Assembly: GCA_004558105.1 (NCBI GenBank)
Contig: SFEB01000024.1
Location: 1-15,937 of the forward strand
DNA length: 15,937 nt
Source: Clostridiales bacterium
GTDB taxonomy: Bacteria; Bacillota; Clostridia; Christensenellales; CAG-314
Reading direction: 5' to 3'
The position numbers and the translations under genes are program-made. The notes under the pieces are model-generated. The model was not told the DNA's origin, did not search any database, and saw only the letters and a list, made by a program, of their open reading frames with translations. Positions 1 through 6,611 of this stretch are shown piece after piece (the first letter of the stretch is position 1; the number at the start of each line of letters is the position of its first letter).

Positions 1-760
1 CCGTATTGTAGCGGTCATAGAGAAGCTCGCTTTTCATTCTGGCCCACATGCTTTCACATCGGGCATTATCATGGCACCTGCCACCAGCACTGTTCATGCT
101 TTGAATAATACCGTATTTTGCCAGAGCCTTACGATAGGTTTCACTGGTATATTGTGTTCCTCTGTCAGAGTGTAAAATGGCGCCTCGCAGATTAGGATAT
201 GCAAGATAGGCATTATCCAGGGTATGCTCACACAAAGTTGCTTTCATGTTGGTTTCCATCGCCAGACCAAGGACACTGGAATCAAAGCAGTCAAAGATAG
301 CTGAAACATACAGTTTTCCATCTTTAGCCTTGATCTCTGTGATGTCAGTTACACATTTTTCAAGTGGCTTATTGGATTTGAAATCTCGCTTCAGAAGATC
401 ATCCGATTTACGCGCTTCCCGATCAGCTCTGGTAATACCATTTGGCTTACGCTTTGGCCGATGGCTAAGGCCTATTTCATCCATAACCCTGTAGACAGTT
501 CGCTCACTGGGGATTTTGAGTCCTTCCAGATTCTTAAGGAGAAGTGCCTGATACATGCGAATACGCCCATAGGTATCATTGCATTCATCCTCAGAATTAA
601 TCGCTCTCATAGCATCAGCGAGATCCTGATATTTCCAGGGACGATCTTTAATAGCAAGATATTTGTAAAAACCCTGGCGGCTGACACCGAGCATCCGGCA
701 GTAGAATGAGAGTTTCCCCTTAATCACGCCGTCTTCCGTTTTTATGGCAATGAACTTCAT
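1..760 (-). CDS. IS3-family transposase OrfB (DDE integrase), 3' end missing
   Basis: This is the catalytic subunit of an IS3-family transposase, translated here from the minus strand. The visible 253 residues begin MKFIAIKTED. They contain a HTH_21-like segment (about 15-60) and then the rve/DDE integrase core. The catalytic triad is visible as D139 (VTDITE), D199 (HSDRGTQYTS) and E236 (CESMWARMKSE). Thirty-six residues separate the second Asp from the Glu, one more than the usual 35. The frame is open to the window edge, so about 40-50 C-terminal residues are probably missing. The start ATG overlaps the orfA stop (ATGA). The protein may therefore start by coupling, or may be made mainly as an OrfAB fusion through the slippery site at 796-802. 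No internal stop is seen, so this copy could be active. Confidence 0.95.
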   Translation of the reverse strand, partial: MKFIAIKTEDGVIKGKLSFYCRMLGVSRQGFYKYLAIKDRPWKYQDLADAMRAINSEDECNDTYGRIRMYQALLLKNLEGLKIPSERTVYRVMDEIGLSHRPKRKPNGITRADREARKSDDLLKRDFKSNKPLEKCVTDITEIKAKDGKLYVSAIFDCFDSSVLGLAMETNMKATLCEHTLDNAYLAYPNLRGAILHSDRGTQYTSETYRKALAKYGIIQSMNSAGGRCHDNARCESMWARMKSELLYDRYNT

Positions 761-1089
761 TCTTTGGTTCTTGCTGACTTCCGACGGCTGGCTGCGAAAA
801 AAGCACTTGCTTCCTCGAGAAATTCATTTTCCTCTTTCAGACGCCGGATTTCTTTATCTTGATCCTTAACGCGTTTGCGGAGCATCGCAAGCTCCTCAGC
901 AAGACTCATCGCACTTTCTGGAGTATGTGCACCATCGCCAATATCCAATGTGCCTGCTCTAACTGCTTTCAGCCATGTATGGATAGTTCCCTCCGGGATA
1001 CCTAATTCTTTAGCAGCTTTAGCACCACCTATTTCTTTTGCTAACTTAACTGCCTGTACTTTGTATTCATGGTCATATTTACGTGCCAT
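757..1089 (-). CDS. IS3-family transposase OrfA (helix-turn-helix)
   Basis: This 110-residue protein is the DNA-binding half of the IS3 transposase. Residues 5-45 form the typical IS3/IS911 helix-turn-helix (KYDHEYKVQAVKLAKEIG, then GIPEGTIHTWLKAV). Residues about 65-95 are a heptad-rich, charged coiled coil (MLRKRVKDQDKEIRRLKEEN) of the kind that mediates OrfA and OrfAB oligomerisation. The start ATG is 8 nt downstream of GGAGG. The stop overlaps the orfB start, and orfB is in the -1 frame. In the family, OrfA alone is a regulator and OrfAB is the active transposase. Full length and intact. Confidence 0.95.
   Translation of the reverse strand: MARKYDHEYKVQAVKLAKEIGGAKAAKELGIPEGTIHTWLKAVRAGTLDIGDGAHTPESAMSLAEELAMLRKRVKDQDKEIRRLKEENEFLEEASAFFAASRRKSARTKE
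796..802 (-). promoter_or_regulatory. Possible -1 ribosomal frameshift heptamer T TTT TTC
   Basis: Near the 3' end of orfA the zero-frame codons GCT TTT TTC form the heptamer T TTT TTC, which fits the X XXY YYZ rule for -1 slippage. The -1 frame from this point is open and runs straight into orfB (R S Q P S E V S K N Q R, then Met1 of OrfB). Slippage here would give an OrfAB fusion. IS3 elements more often use A AAA AAG, so the site itself is an inference. I did not identify a convincing downstream pseudoknot or stem. Confidence 0.45.
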
Positions 1090-1101
1090 TTTGAGTACCT
1101 C

Positions 1102-1148
1102 CTTATTCTCTTGATTCTATCATGAAATCCTTGAGAATAAGATGTCAA
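1102..1148 (-). promoter_or_regulatory. IS3 promoter and hairpin abutting the orfA ribosome binding site
   Basis: A minus-strand TTGACA lies at 1143-1148, inside the presumed terminal repeat. It is followed after 18 bp by CATGAT (1119-1124), a plausible sigma-A -10. A perfect 9-bp inverted repeat, CTTATTCTC (1141-1133) with GAGAATAAG (1110-1102), surrounds the -10, and its 3' arm runs into the orfA Shine-Dalgarno (GGAGG, 1102-1098). The 5' arm lies upstream of the expected transcription start. Only transcripts reading in from outside would therefore carry both arms and mask the ribosome binding site. IS10 and IS200 are known to use this kind of protection; its use here is inferred. Confidence 0.45.
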
Positions 1149-1164
1149 CTTTTTTTATACCACA

Positions 1165-1332
1165 CCACTCTTCCTCGCTCATTCTTTGAATATCAGCAAA
1201 TATAGTTTCGATTTTATTAAACCTATTTAAGACTTCCCACACAACAGTTCGAGAGCAATCGCAAAGCGTTGCAATTTGACTATTGTTGTTACCTTTTTGA
1301 TAGTATTCGATAATTAACTTATATTTTACCAT
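1165..1332 (-). pseudogene. istA (IS21-family transposase) N-terminal fragment, interrupted by IS3
   Basis: The fragment encodes 56 residues starting MVKYKLIIEYYQKGNNNSQI, with a helix-turn-helix (SQIATLCDCSRTVVWEVLNRF, about residues 18-38) typical of the IstA N-terminus. The start ATG follows GGAGTG. After Trp56 the reading frame enters the IS3 terminal repeat, which adds 14 foreign residues (CGIKKVDILFSRIS) before a stop at 1120-1122. Intact IstA proteins are several hundred residues long, so this is a disrupted gene. The assignment to IstA rests on the HTH pattern and the noncoding end upstream. Another HTH transposase is possible but less likely. Confidence 0.72.
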
Positions 1333-1405
1333 AAAAACACTCCATTTTATCGCCCTCTTTTACCTATATCCGTAGATACGGGAAAGTGTTCATTTTTATT
1401 GGCCA
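1165..1405 (-). mobile_element. IS21-family element remnant (terminal region)
   Basis: This is what remains of an IS21-like element on the right side of the IS3 insertion: the start of istA and the noncoding end upstream of it. The noncoding part has minus-strand GGTGGCC, then AATAAAAATGAACACTTTCC (1400-1381). That resembles the end and transposase-binding repeats I associate with IS21-family elements in Clostridia; this comparison is from memory. A short palindrome, CCGTA-GA-TACGG, sits at 1369-1380. The exact outer end is unresolved and could be anywhere between about 1400 and 1440. The rest of istA, istB and the other end should lie left of the IS3, beyond the window. Confidence 0.55.
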
Positions 1406-1453
1406 CCCCCGATTTTGAGGTCTTTTTTTCGGTTTTTGCGAGACATGGAGGAG

Positions 1454-1490
1454 AAAAAAAGCAGTCGCTCTTTCTCAAGAATGACTGCTT
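1454..1490 (-). terminator. Rho-independent terminator of ppdK
   Basis: On the minus strand the stem GCAGTC...GACTGC (1488-1483 with 1466-1461) has an inner TCTT/AAGA pairing and is followed by seven T residues (1460-1454). It lies about 50 nt after the ppdK stop, with no other gene between. Confidence 0.85.
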
Positions 1491-1537
1491 TTGGCCTGTT
1501 TTAGTATAAAATATGAGTTTTTAAGCCGTTTTTGACC

Positions 1538-4186
1538 TTATTTGGTCGCCCTCGGATTACGGATATTAGCCTGTGCTGCCGCAAGACGTGCGATGGGTAC
1601 ACGGTACGGAGAACAAGAAACGTAATTCAAACCAATCTTGTGGCAGAATTCGATGGACGAAGGATCGCCGCCGTGTTCGCCGCAAATACCGATGTGAATG
1701 CTCGGTCTCGTTTGTTTGCCGTACTTGACCGCCATATCCATGAGTTTGCCGACGCCCGTCGTATCGAGTCTCGCAAACGGATCGGATTCGAAAATCTTGG
1801 TTGCATAGTACGAAGGCAGGAATTTGCTTGCGTCGTCACGGGAGAAACCAAAGGTCATCTGAGTCAGGTCGTTGGTGCCGAAGCAGAAGAATTCTGCCTC
1901 GCTGGCAACTTCGTCAGCCGTCAGGCAAGCACGCGGAATTTCAATCATCGTGCCGACTTCGTACTTAAGATTAATGCCCGATTGAGCAATAACTTCGTCA
2001 GCCGTCTTTACGACGATGTCTTTTACGAATTTGAATTCTTTAAGTTCGCCGACCAACGGAATCATAATTTCAGGAACAATGCTCCATTCGCTGTGTTTCT
2101 TTTGTACTGCGATAGCCGCTTTGATAACGGCTTTAGTCTGCATCACGGCAATTTCCGGATAGGTGACCGTCAGACGGCATCCGCGGTGTCCCATCATGGG
2201 GTTGAATTCGTGCAAATCGGAAATAATTTGCTTGATCTGCGCGACCGTCTTGCCTTGAGTCTTTGCCAAAGCTTTGATGTCTTCTTCTTCGGTCGGAACG
2301 AATTCATGGAGCGGTGGATCCAGGAAACGAATGGTAACGGGGTAACCTTGAAGGGCTTCGAACAAACCTTCGAAATCTGCCTGTTGCATCGGTTCGATCT
2401 TGGCGAGAGCAACTTCTCTCTCTTCTTTGGTGTCGGAGCAAATCATCTCTCTGAACGCACCGATTCTGTCCGGTTCGAAGAACATGTGTTCCGTACGGCA
2501 GAGACCGATACCCTGAGCGCCGAAAGCAACCGCCTGTCTGGCGTCTTTGGGCGTATCGGCGTTAGTACGAACTTTCAACGCCTTGTATTTATCTGCCAGA
2601 TCCATGATTCTGCCGAAATATCCGCTGTTGGGATCGGCGGGAACCGTCTTAACGATTCTGTCGTAAATCTTACCGGTAGAACCGTCGAGAGAAATTTCGC
2701 TGCCTTCTTTATAAACTTTACCTGCGAGGGTAAATTGCTTGTTTTCTTCATCCATCTTTATCTCGCCGCAACCGGAAACACAGCAAGTGCCCATTCCGCG
2801 GGCAACAACCGCCGCGTGAGACGTCTGACCGCCGCGAACGGTAAGGATACCTTGGGCAAATTTCATGCCTTCGATATCTTCGGGGGACGTTTCCAGACGA
2901 ACGAGAACGACTTTCTTGCCTTTCTTGCCTTCTTTTACTGCGTCCTCAGCCGTAAATACGACGGTACCTGCCGCCGCACCCGGAGAAGCCGCTATACCTT
3001 TGCCGACAACGTTGTTTTTGTCTGCGTCTTTAAGGTCGGCTACGTCAAACTGCGGGTGCAGTAACATGTCCAGAGACTTGGCGTCGATTTGCATCAACGC
3101 TTCCTGCTCGGTAATCATACCTTCGTCGATAAGGTCGCAAGCAATCTTGATAGCGGCAGCCGCCGTGCGTTTGCCGTTACGGGTCTGAAGCATAAAGAGT
3201 TTGCCTTTTTCGATGGTAAATTCCATATCCTGCATATCGCGGTAGTGATTTTCCAAAGTTTTGCAAACCTCTAAAAATTGGTTATAAACGTCGGGAAGAA
3301 CTTCTGCCATCTTGGAAATGGGCATCGGCGTACGTACGCCTGCGACGACGTCTTCGCCCTGGGCGTTCATCAAAAATTCACCCATAAGACCTTTCTCGCC
3401 GGTGGCGGGGTTGCGGGTAAAAGCAACGCCCGTGCCGCAATCGTCGCCCATGTTGCCGAACGCCATCATCTGAACGTTGACTGCCGTACCCCATGAATAC
3501 GGAATATCGTGATCCATACGGTAAATATTTGCGCGGGGGTTGTCCCAAGAACGGAAAACAGCCTTTACCGCTTCGAAAAGTTGTTCTTTGGGATCGGAGG
3601 GGAAATCTTTACCGAGTTGCTTTTTGTACTCTGCCTTAAATTGGTTAGCAAGAGTTTTAAGATCTTCGGCAGTGAGGTCTACGTCGTAGGTCACGCCCTT
3701 TTCTTCCTTCATCTTATCGATGAGTTTTTCAAAATATTTTTTACCGACTTCCATAACGACGTCGGAAAACATCTGAATAAATCTGCGATAACAGTCGTAA
3801 GCCCAGCGGGGGTTGCCGGATTTGGTTGCAAGAGTTTCTACGACTTCTTCGTTAAGACCGAGGTTGAGGATTGTGTCCATCATGCCGGGCATAGACGCAC
3901 GGGCGCCGGAACGAACGGAAACCAACAAGGGGTTTTCTTTATCGCCGAACTTTTTGCCTGTTTGTGCTTCCAACTTGTCGATATACTCCATTATCTGTGC
4001 CTGTATATCGTCGTTGATGCGTCTGCCGTCTTCGTAATATTGCGTGCAGGCCTCGGTAGAAATGGTGAAACCGTAAGGTACCGGCAAGCCGAGATTGTAC
4101 ATCTCCGCAAGGTTGGCTCCTTTGCCGCCCAACAATTCTCTCATTTTGCCGTTGCCTTCACTAAACATGTAAACGTACTTTTTCAC
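1538..4186 (-). CDS. ppdK: Pyruvate, phosphate dikinase
   Basis: This cytoplasmic enzyme interconverts pyruvate + ATP + phosphate with phosphoenolpyruvate + AMP + pyrophosphate. In anaerobic Clostridia it often serves glycolysis in the PEP-to-pyruvate direction. The 882 residues match the usual family length of about 875. Domains run in order: N-terminal ATP-grasp (GGKGANLAEM at 20-29), the swivelling phosphohistidine domain with catalytic H457 in GGQTSHAAV, and the C-terminal PEP/pyruvate TIM barrel. Barrel residues visible are R564 (GLCRTEHMFF), R620 (IRFLDPPLHE), E749 (TMIEIPRA), N772-D773 (GTNDLTQ) and catalytic C835 (GICGEHGG). The start is GTG, well placed after AGGAGG (AGGAGGAAGATACA-GTG). 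It has its own promoter and terminator, so it is monocistronic. The regulatory kinase/phosphatase PDRP, often adjacent, is not in the window. Confidence 0.98.
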   Translation of the reverse strand: MKKYVYMFSEGNGKMRELLGGKGANLAEMYNLGLPVPYGFTISTEACTQYYEDGRRINDDIQAQIMEYIDKLEAQTGKKFGDKENPLLVSVRSGARASMPGMMDTILNLGLNEEVVETLATKSGNPRWAYDCYRRFIQMFSDVVMEVGKKYFEKLIDKMKEEKGVTYDVDLTAEDLKTLANQFKAEYKKQLGKDFPSDPKEQLFEAVKAVFRSWDNPRANIYRMDHDIPYSWGTAVNVQMMAFGNMGDDCGTGVAFTRNPATGEKGLMGEFLMNAQGEDVVAGVRTPMPISKMAEVLPDVYNQFLEVCKTLENHYRDMQDMEFTIEKGKLFMLQTRNGKRTAAAAIKIACDLIDEGMITEQEALMQIDAKSLDMLLHPQFDVADLKDADKNNVVGKGIAASPGAAAGTVVFTAEDAVKEGKKGKKVVLVRLETSPEDIEGMKFAQGILTVRGGQTSHAAVVARGMGTCCVSGCGEIKMDEENKQFTLAGKVYKEGSEISLDGSTGKIYDRIVKTVPADPNSGYFGRIMDLADKYKALKVRTNADTPKDARQAVAFGAQGIGLCRTEHMFFEPDRIGAFREMICSDTKEEREVALAKIEPMQQADFEGLFEALQGYPVTIRFLDPPLHEFVPTEEEDIKALAKTQGKTVAQIKQIISDLHEFNPMMGHRGCRLTVTYPEIAVMQTKAVIKAAIAVQKKHSEWSIVPEIMIPLVGELKEFKFVKDIVVKTADEVIAQSGINLKYEVGTMIEIPRACLTADEVASEAEFFCFGTNDLTQMTFGFSRDDASKFLPSYYATKIFESDPFARLDTTGVGKLMDMAVKYGKQTRPSIHIGICGEHGGDPSSIEFCHKIGLNYVSCSPYRVPIARLAAAQANIRNPRATK

Positions 4187-4229
4187 TGTATCTTCCTCCT
4201 AAAAGAATACATTAATTATTAACTGAATT

Positions 4230-4258
4230 ATTCTACCAAATTTTTTCGATTTTGCCAA
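4230..4258 (-). promoter_or_regulatory. Sigma-A promoter of ppdK
   Basis: The minus strand has TTGGCA (4258-4253), a 17-bp spacer, and TAGAAT (4235-4230). Both boxes are close to consensus and lie about 45 nt upstream of the ppdK GTG. No other gene intervenes. Confidence 0.75.
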
Positions 4259-4261
4259 CAA

Positions 4262-4300
4262 AATAAACACACTATTACAAAAAAATAGTGTGTTTTTTTC
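4262..4300 (-). terminator. Hairpin ending the yqfC-recO operon (potentially bidirectional)
   Basis: A perfect 12-bp inverted repeat, AAACACACTATT (4265-4276) with AATAGTGTGTTT (4284-4295), lies 47 nt after the recO stop. On the minus strand it is followed by ATTTTG, a weak U-tract. On the plus strand it is followed by TTTT, which is stronger. Its position fits termination of the recO operon just before the ppdK promoter. Confidence 0.7.
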
Positions 4301-4341
4301 GTTAATATCCTCTTATTCCGCCTTTTTTCGCCGTTTTCAGG

Positions 4342-5058
4342 TCAAAATAAGAAATTCAAACTGTTAATCCGCTTAATAAGATGTTCCACGTACGCCGAAA
4401 GCGCCGCGAGCATTCCGTTATAGCGGTTTTCGAACTTAAGAACGTTCAGCCGTTCGTACGGCGTCTGATCTATCATGTTAAGGCAACTCACTTCCGCCGC
4501 CGTAAGCTGATAAACCGCACCCGTGCCTATACAGTCGTTGCACGCCACGCCGCCGTCGGTAAGGTTTAAACTCAACGACGAAAAGGTTTCGCTGCCGCAT
4601 GAATCGCATTTGTCGAAGGTCAATCCGAACCCCGACGACTTAAGCCCTTCTAACAAAAACTTGATGAGAACGAGTTTGGGCTGTTTTTCCGTAAGGTATT
4701 TAAGAGCAAGGGCAAGCTGAATAAAAAGTTCCACGTTAGGCTGGTTTTCCTGCAATACGGCGGAACAGAATTCCGTCATGGCGCATGCCGAATAATAGGC
4801 GTCGACGTCGCGGGAAACGGAAGAAAAACTTTCTATCTCGGTACAGTTTGTAACTATGTATCTGCCGCCCTTTTCCGTCACTTCGTATTCGCCGAAACAA
4901 AAGGGTTGGGCGCAAAATTTAAGTTTCGCCTCCGCTTTTCTCACTCCTCTTATACGGGCGGAAAACTTCCCGTTTTCCGCACCGAAAAGCAAAAGCATTT
5001 TATCGTTGTCCAAGTAATCGACGGCTTTTAAACAAATGGCCTTAACGCATTGCGTCAT
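4342..5058 (-). CDS. recO: DNA repair protein RecO
   Basis: RecO anneals single strands and, with RecR and RecF, loads RecA on SSB-coated DNA during gap repair. The 238 residues are a normal length. The N-terminal OB fold (about 1-80) is recognisable from AICLKAVDYLDNDKMLLLF and ARIRGVRKAEAKL. A zinc finger follows, with C151 and C154 (CDSCGSE) and C173 and C176 (CNDC), set in the helical C-terminal domain. The start ATG follows GGAGGG at 6 nt and lies inside the end of yqzL (17-nt overlap), so the two are probably translationally coupled. It is the last gene of the operon and sits beside era, as in most Firmicutes. Confidence 0.95.
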   Translation of the reverse strand: MTQCVKAICLKAVDYLDNDKMLLLFGAENGKFSARIRGVRKAEAKLKFCAQPFCFGEYEVTEKGGRYIVTNCTEIESFSSVSRDVDAYYSACAMTEFCSAVLQENQPNVELFIQLALALKYLTEKQPKLVLIKFLLEGLKSSGFGLTFDKCDSCGSETFSSLSLNLTDGGVACNDCIGTGAVYQLTAAEVSCLNMIDQTPYERLNVLKFENRYNGMLAALSAYVEHLIKRINSLNFLF

Positions 5059-5149
5059 CGTTTCCCTCCGAAAGCCTTTTAAATAAACTGTAGTACGACG
5101 GGTTGCCCGTTTTGATAAACATCTGCCACACTAACTTCTTTTCGTCCAT
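5042..5149 (-). CDS. yqzL: YqzL-like small protein (35 residues)
   Basis: This short gene sits exactly in the era-recO gap and overlaps the recO start by 17 nt. It has a strong ribosome binding site (GGAGG, 7 nt before ATG). The product starts MDEKKLVWQMFIKTGNPSYY and ends SEGNDDAMR. It matches the pattern of the YqzL family (W..F.KTG....Y...K), tiny Firmicutes proteins encoded at this same locus with no established function. Location, RBS and sequence pattern agree. It is short enough to be missed by gene finders with a length cut-off. Confidence 0.85.
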   Translation of the reverse strand: MDEKKLVWQMFIKTGNPSYYSLFKRLSEGNDDAMR

Positions 5150-5226
5150 CTTGCCGCCTCCAAGGTTATTTTTAACAATAAGCCCCGTTAATATACCGCA
5201 AAAAAGGCGACCGGAACGACCAAAAA

Positions 5227-6135
5227 CTAATCTAAATCTTTTTTATTGTACCCTATCTCGTTGAGCATGCGCTCGCTGTTTCGCCAGTCTTCTTTGACTC
5301 TCACCCAGAGGTCGAGACGTACGCGGGCTTCGAGCATTTTTTGAATACTCTCGCGCGCCGCCATGCCGATGGATTTTATCATCCGGCCTTTTTTGCCGAG
5401 GACGATGGACTTGTGCGACGCCTTTTCAACGATGATATCGGCGTCTATTTCCCAACGGTCTTCCTCCTCGTTGAAAGTCATTTTGTTAAGGCTGATGCCT
5501 ATGCCATGCGGAACTTCTTCGTTTAAGCACAGCAAAGTTTTTTCCCTTATCTCCTCGCAGACCAAAAAACGTTGCGGTCTGTCGGTGACGTAATCCTCGT
5601 CAAAGTAAACTCTGTCGTCGTTGAGGTAATTTTTAAGATGCGTTTTTAATTCTTCCACGCCTCTGTTGCGGCGCGCCGAAACGGCGAAAATCTCTCTGAT
5701 ACAATCGTATTTATTGAGTTTTGCAAGTTCAGCCATCATCTTTTCGGGTTGAGAAATGTCCGTCTTGGTGACGGCAACCACCAACGGCGCGTCCGCCTTG
5801 CCGTACTTGTCGATAAGGTCGAAGTCGGCTTGTTTAATCCCGTCATGCCCGTCGATAACCAACAAAATACAGTCCACGTCCACTACCGCTTGTTCTATAC
5901 TTCTCACCATAAAGTCGCCCAGAAGCGTTTTCGGATTTAACGCTCCCGGCGTATCGACGAAAATCATCTGGCAGGTTTCGTCCGTCCAGATTCCGAGAAT
6001 ATTTTCACGCGTAGTCTGCGGTTTGGGACTGACTATGCTTATTTTTTGACCGACAAAAGCGTTGACCAACGTCGATTTACCTGCGTTGGCTCTGCCTACT
6101 ACGGCTATAAAACCCGATTTAAAACTTTCACTCAT
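5227..6135 (-). CDS. era: GTPase Era
   Basis: Era is an essential GTPase that binds the 3' end of 16S rRNA and helps mature the 30S subunit. From the ATG at 6135 it has 302 residues, the usual length. The GTPase domain shows G1 GRANAGKST (14-22), G2 in PQTTRENI, G3 DTPG (61-64), G4 TKTD (123-126) and G5 SA (153-154). The C-terminal KH domain carries VLGKKGRMIKSIG (about 245-257). A GTG two codons upstream (6141) overlaps the ybeY stop. I prefer the ATG because GAGG is 5 nt before it and the GTG lies inside that Shine-Dalgarno. The pairing with ybeY, which acts on 16S rRNA 3'-end processing, is functionally coherent. The dgkA and cdd genes often found between ybeY and era are absent. Confidence 0.97.
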   Translation of the reverse strand: MSESFKSGFIAVVGRANAGKSTLVNAFVGQKISIVSPKPQTTRENILGIWTDETCQMIFVDTPGALNPKTLLGDFMVRSIEQAVVDVDCILLVIDGHDGIKQADFDLIDKYGKADAPLVVAVTKTDISQPEKMMAELAKLNKYDCIREIFAVSARRNRGVEELKTHLKNYLNDDRVYFDEDYVTDRPQRFLVCEEIREKTLLCLNEEVPHGIGISLNKMTFNEEEDRWEIDADIIVEKASHKSIVLGKKGRMIKSIGMAARESIQKMLEARVRLDLWVRVKEDWRNSERMLNEIGYNKKDLD

Positions 6136-6137
6136 TT

Positions 6138-6611
6138 TCACCTCTTGACTGAAAGCGAATCCAGTATGGTCTCCGCTATCGTCATCATTTGTTTTTCCTG
6201 TTGTTCGTCAACGTGGTCGTAGCCGAGTAAATGCAAAAAGCCATGAAGAACGAGAAAAGCCGTTTCTCTCTTTAATCCGTGACCGTATCGCTCGGCTTGC
6301 TCCGCCGCTCTCTCCGGGCATACGATAATATCTCCCAGCATATAATTTCCCGTTACGGGATTAATATCAGCCGCGTACCCGTCCCCTATCTTCTCACCTG
6401 CCGACAAGGTAAGATAAGGAAAACTCAACACGTCGGTTACGCTGTCGGTATTGCGCTGCTCGGCGTTGAGCGAACGTATCTCTTCCGACGTCACGAAACT
6501 CACGTTGACCTCGACGTTATCGGGTTGGGAAAGATAACCGTTGGCTTTTTTCAAAACTTTTTTTATCGTAAACCGTGTAAAAAAATTCACGTTATTGAAA
6601 TTAATTCGCAT
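6138..6611 (-). CDS. ybeY: Endoribonuclease YbeY (rRNA maturation factor)
   Basis: YbeY is a zinc-dependent RNase involved in 16S rRNA 3'-end maturation and ribosome quality control. The 157 residues contain the conserved TDVLSFPY (59-66) and the zinc motif HGFLHLLGYDH with ligands H123, H127 and H133. Length is normal for the family. It overlaps the preceding pgpH gene by 11 nt and almost abuts era (its stop overlaps the alternative GTG of era), implying translational coupling. A moderate Shine-Dalgarno (GGAG, 9 nt upstream) lies within the end of pgpH. Confidence 0.96.
   Translation of the reverse strand: MRINFNNVNFFTRFTIKKVLKKANGYLSQPDNVEVNVSFVTSEEIRSLNAEQRNTDSVTDVLSFPYLTLSAGEKIGDGYAADINPVTGNYMLGDIIVCPERAAEQAERYGHGLKRETAFLVLHGFLHLLGYDHVDEQQEKQMMTIAETILDSLSVKR

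Larger units (their letters stand above)
1..1164 (-). mobile_element. IS3-family insertion sequence, right-hand part
   Basis: This is an IS3-family element read right to left, cut by the window edge. It has the classic layout of a small orfA followed by an overlapping orfB in the -1 frame. The right terminus can be placed because the flanking istA reading frame is interrupted exactly at minus-strand TGTGGTATAAAAAAAG (from 1164 inward), which begins with the TG expected of this family. The left end, the matching inverted repeat and the target duplication lie outside the window. If the duplication is 3 bp, as is common for the family, the right copy would be 1165-1167 (CCA on the plus strand). 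The boundary is inferred from one end only. Confidence 0.88.

Noticed and set aside
1120..1164. Last 14 codons of the 70-codon minus-strand frame as part of a genuine small gene
   Set aside because: These codons are IS3 terminal sequence read in frame by chance. The gene is an interrupted istA.
1369..1380. Perfect palindrome CCGTA-GA-TACGG as a possible operator or terminator
   Set aside because: It is short, has no T run and lies within the IS21 terminal region, where transposase-binding repeats are the simpler explanation.
1532..3064. Long open frame (510 codons) on the plus strand opposite ppdK
   Set aside because: It is antisense to an unmistakable ppdK with all catalytic residues. The translated product has low-complexity, Arg/Phe/Asn-rich composition typical of antisense frames, and no suitable start signals were seen.
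3509..4222. 237-codon plus-strand frame opposite the ppdK start
   Set aside because: Antisense to the conserved ATP-grasp domain and crossing the ppdK RBS; no RBS of its own.
5150..5226. Possible internal promoter between era and yqzL
   Set aside because: TATATT and TTGCGG-like boxes occur but not at workable spacing. No supportable promoter.
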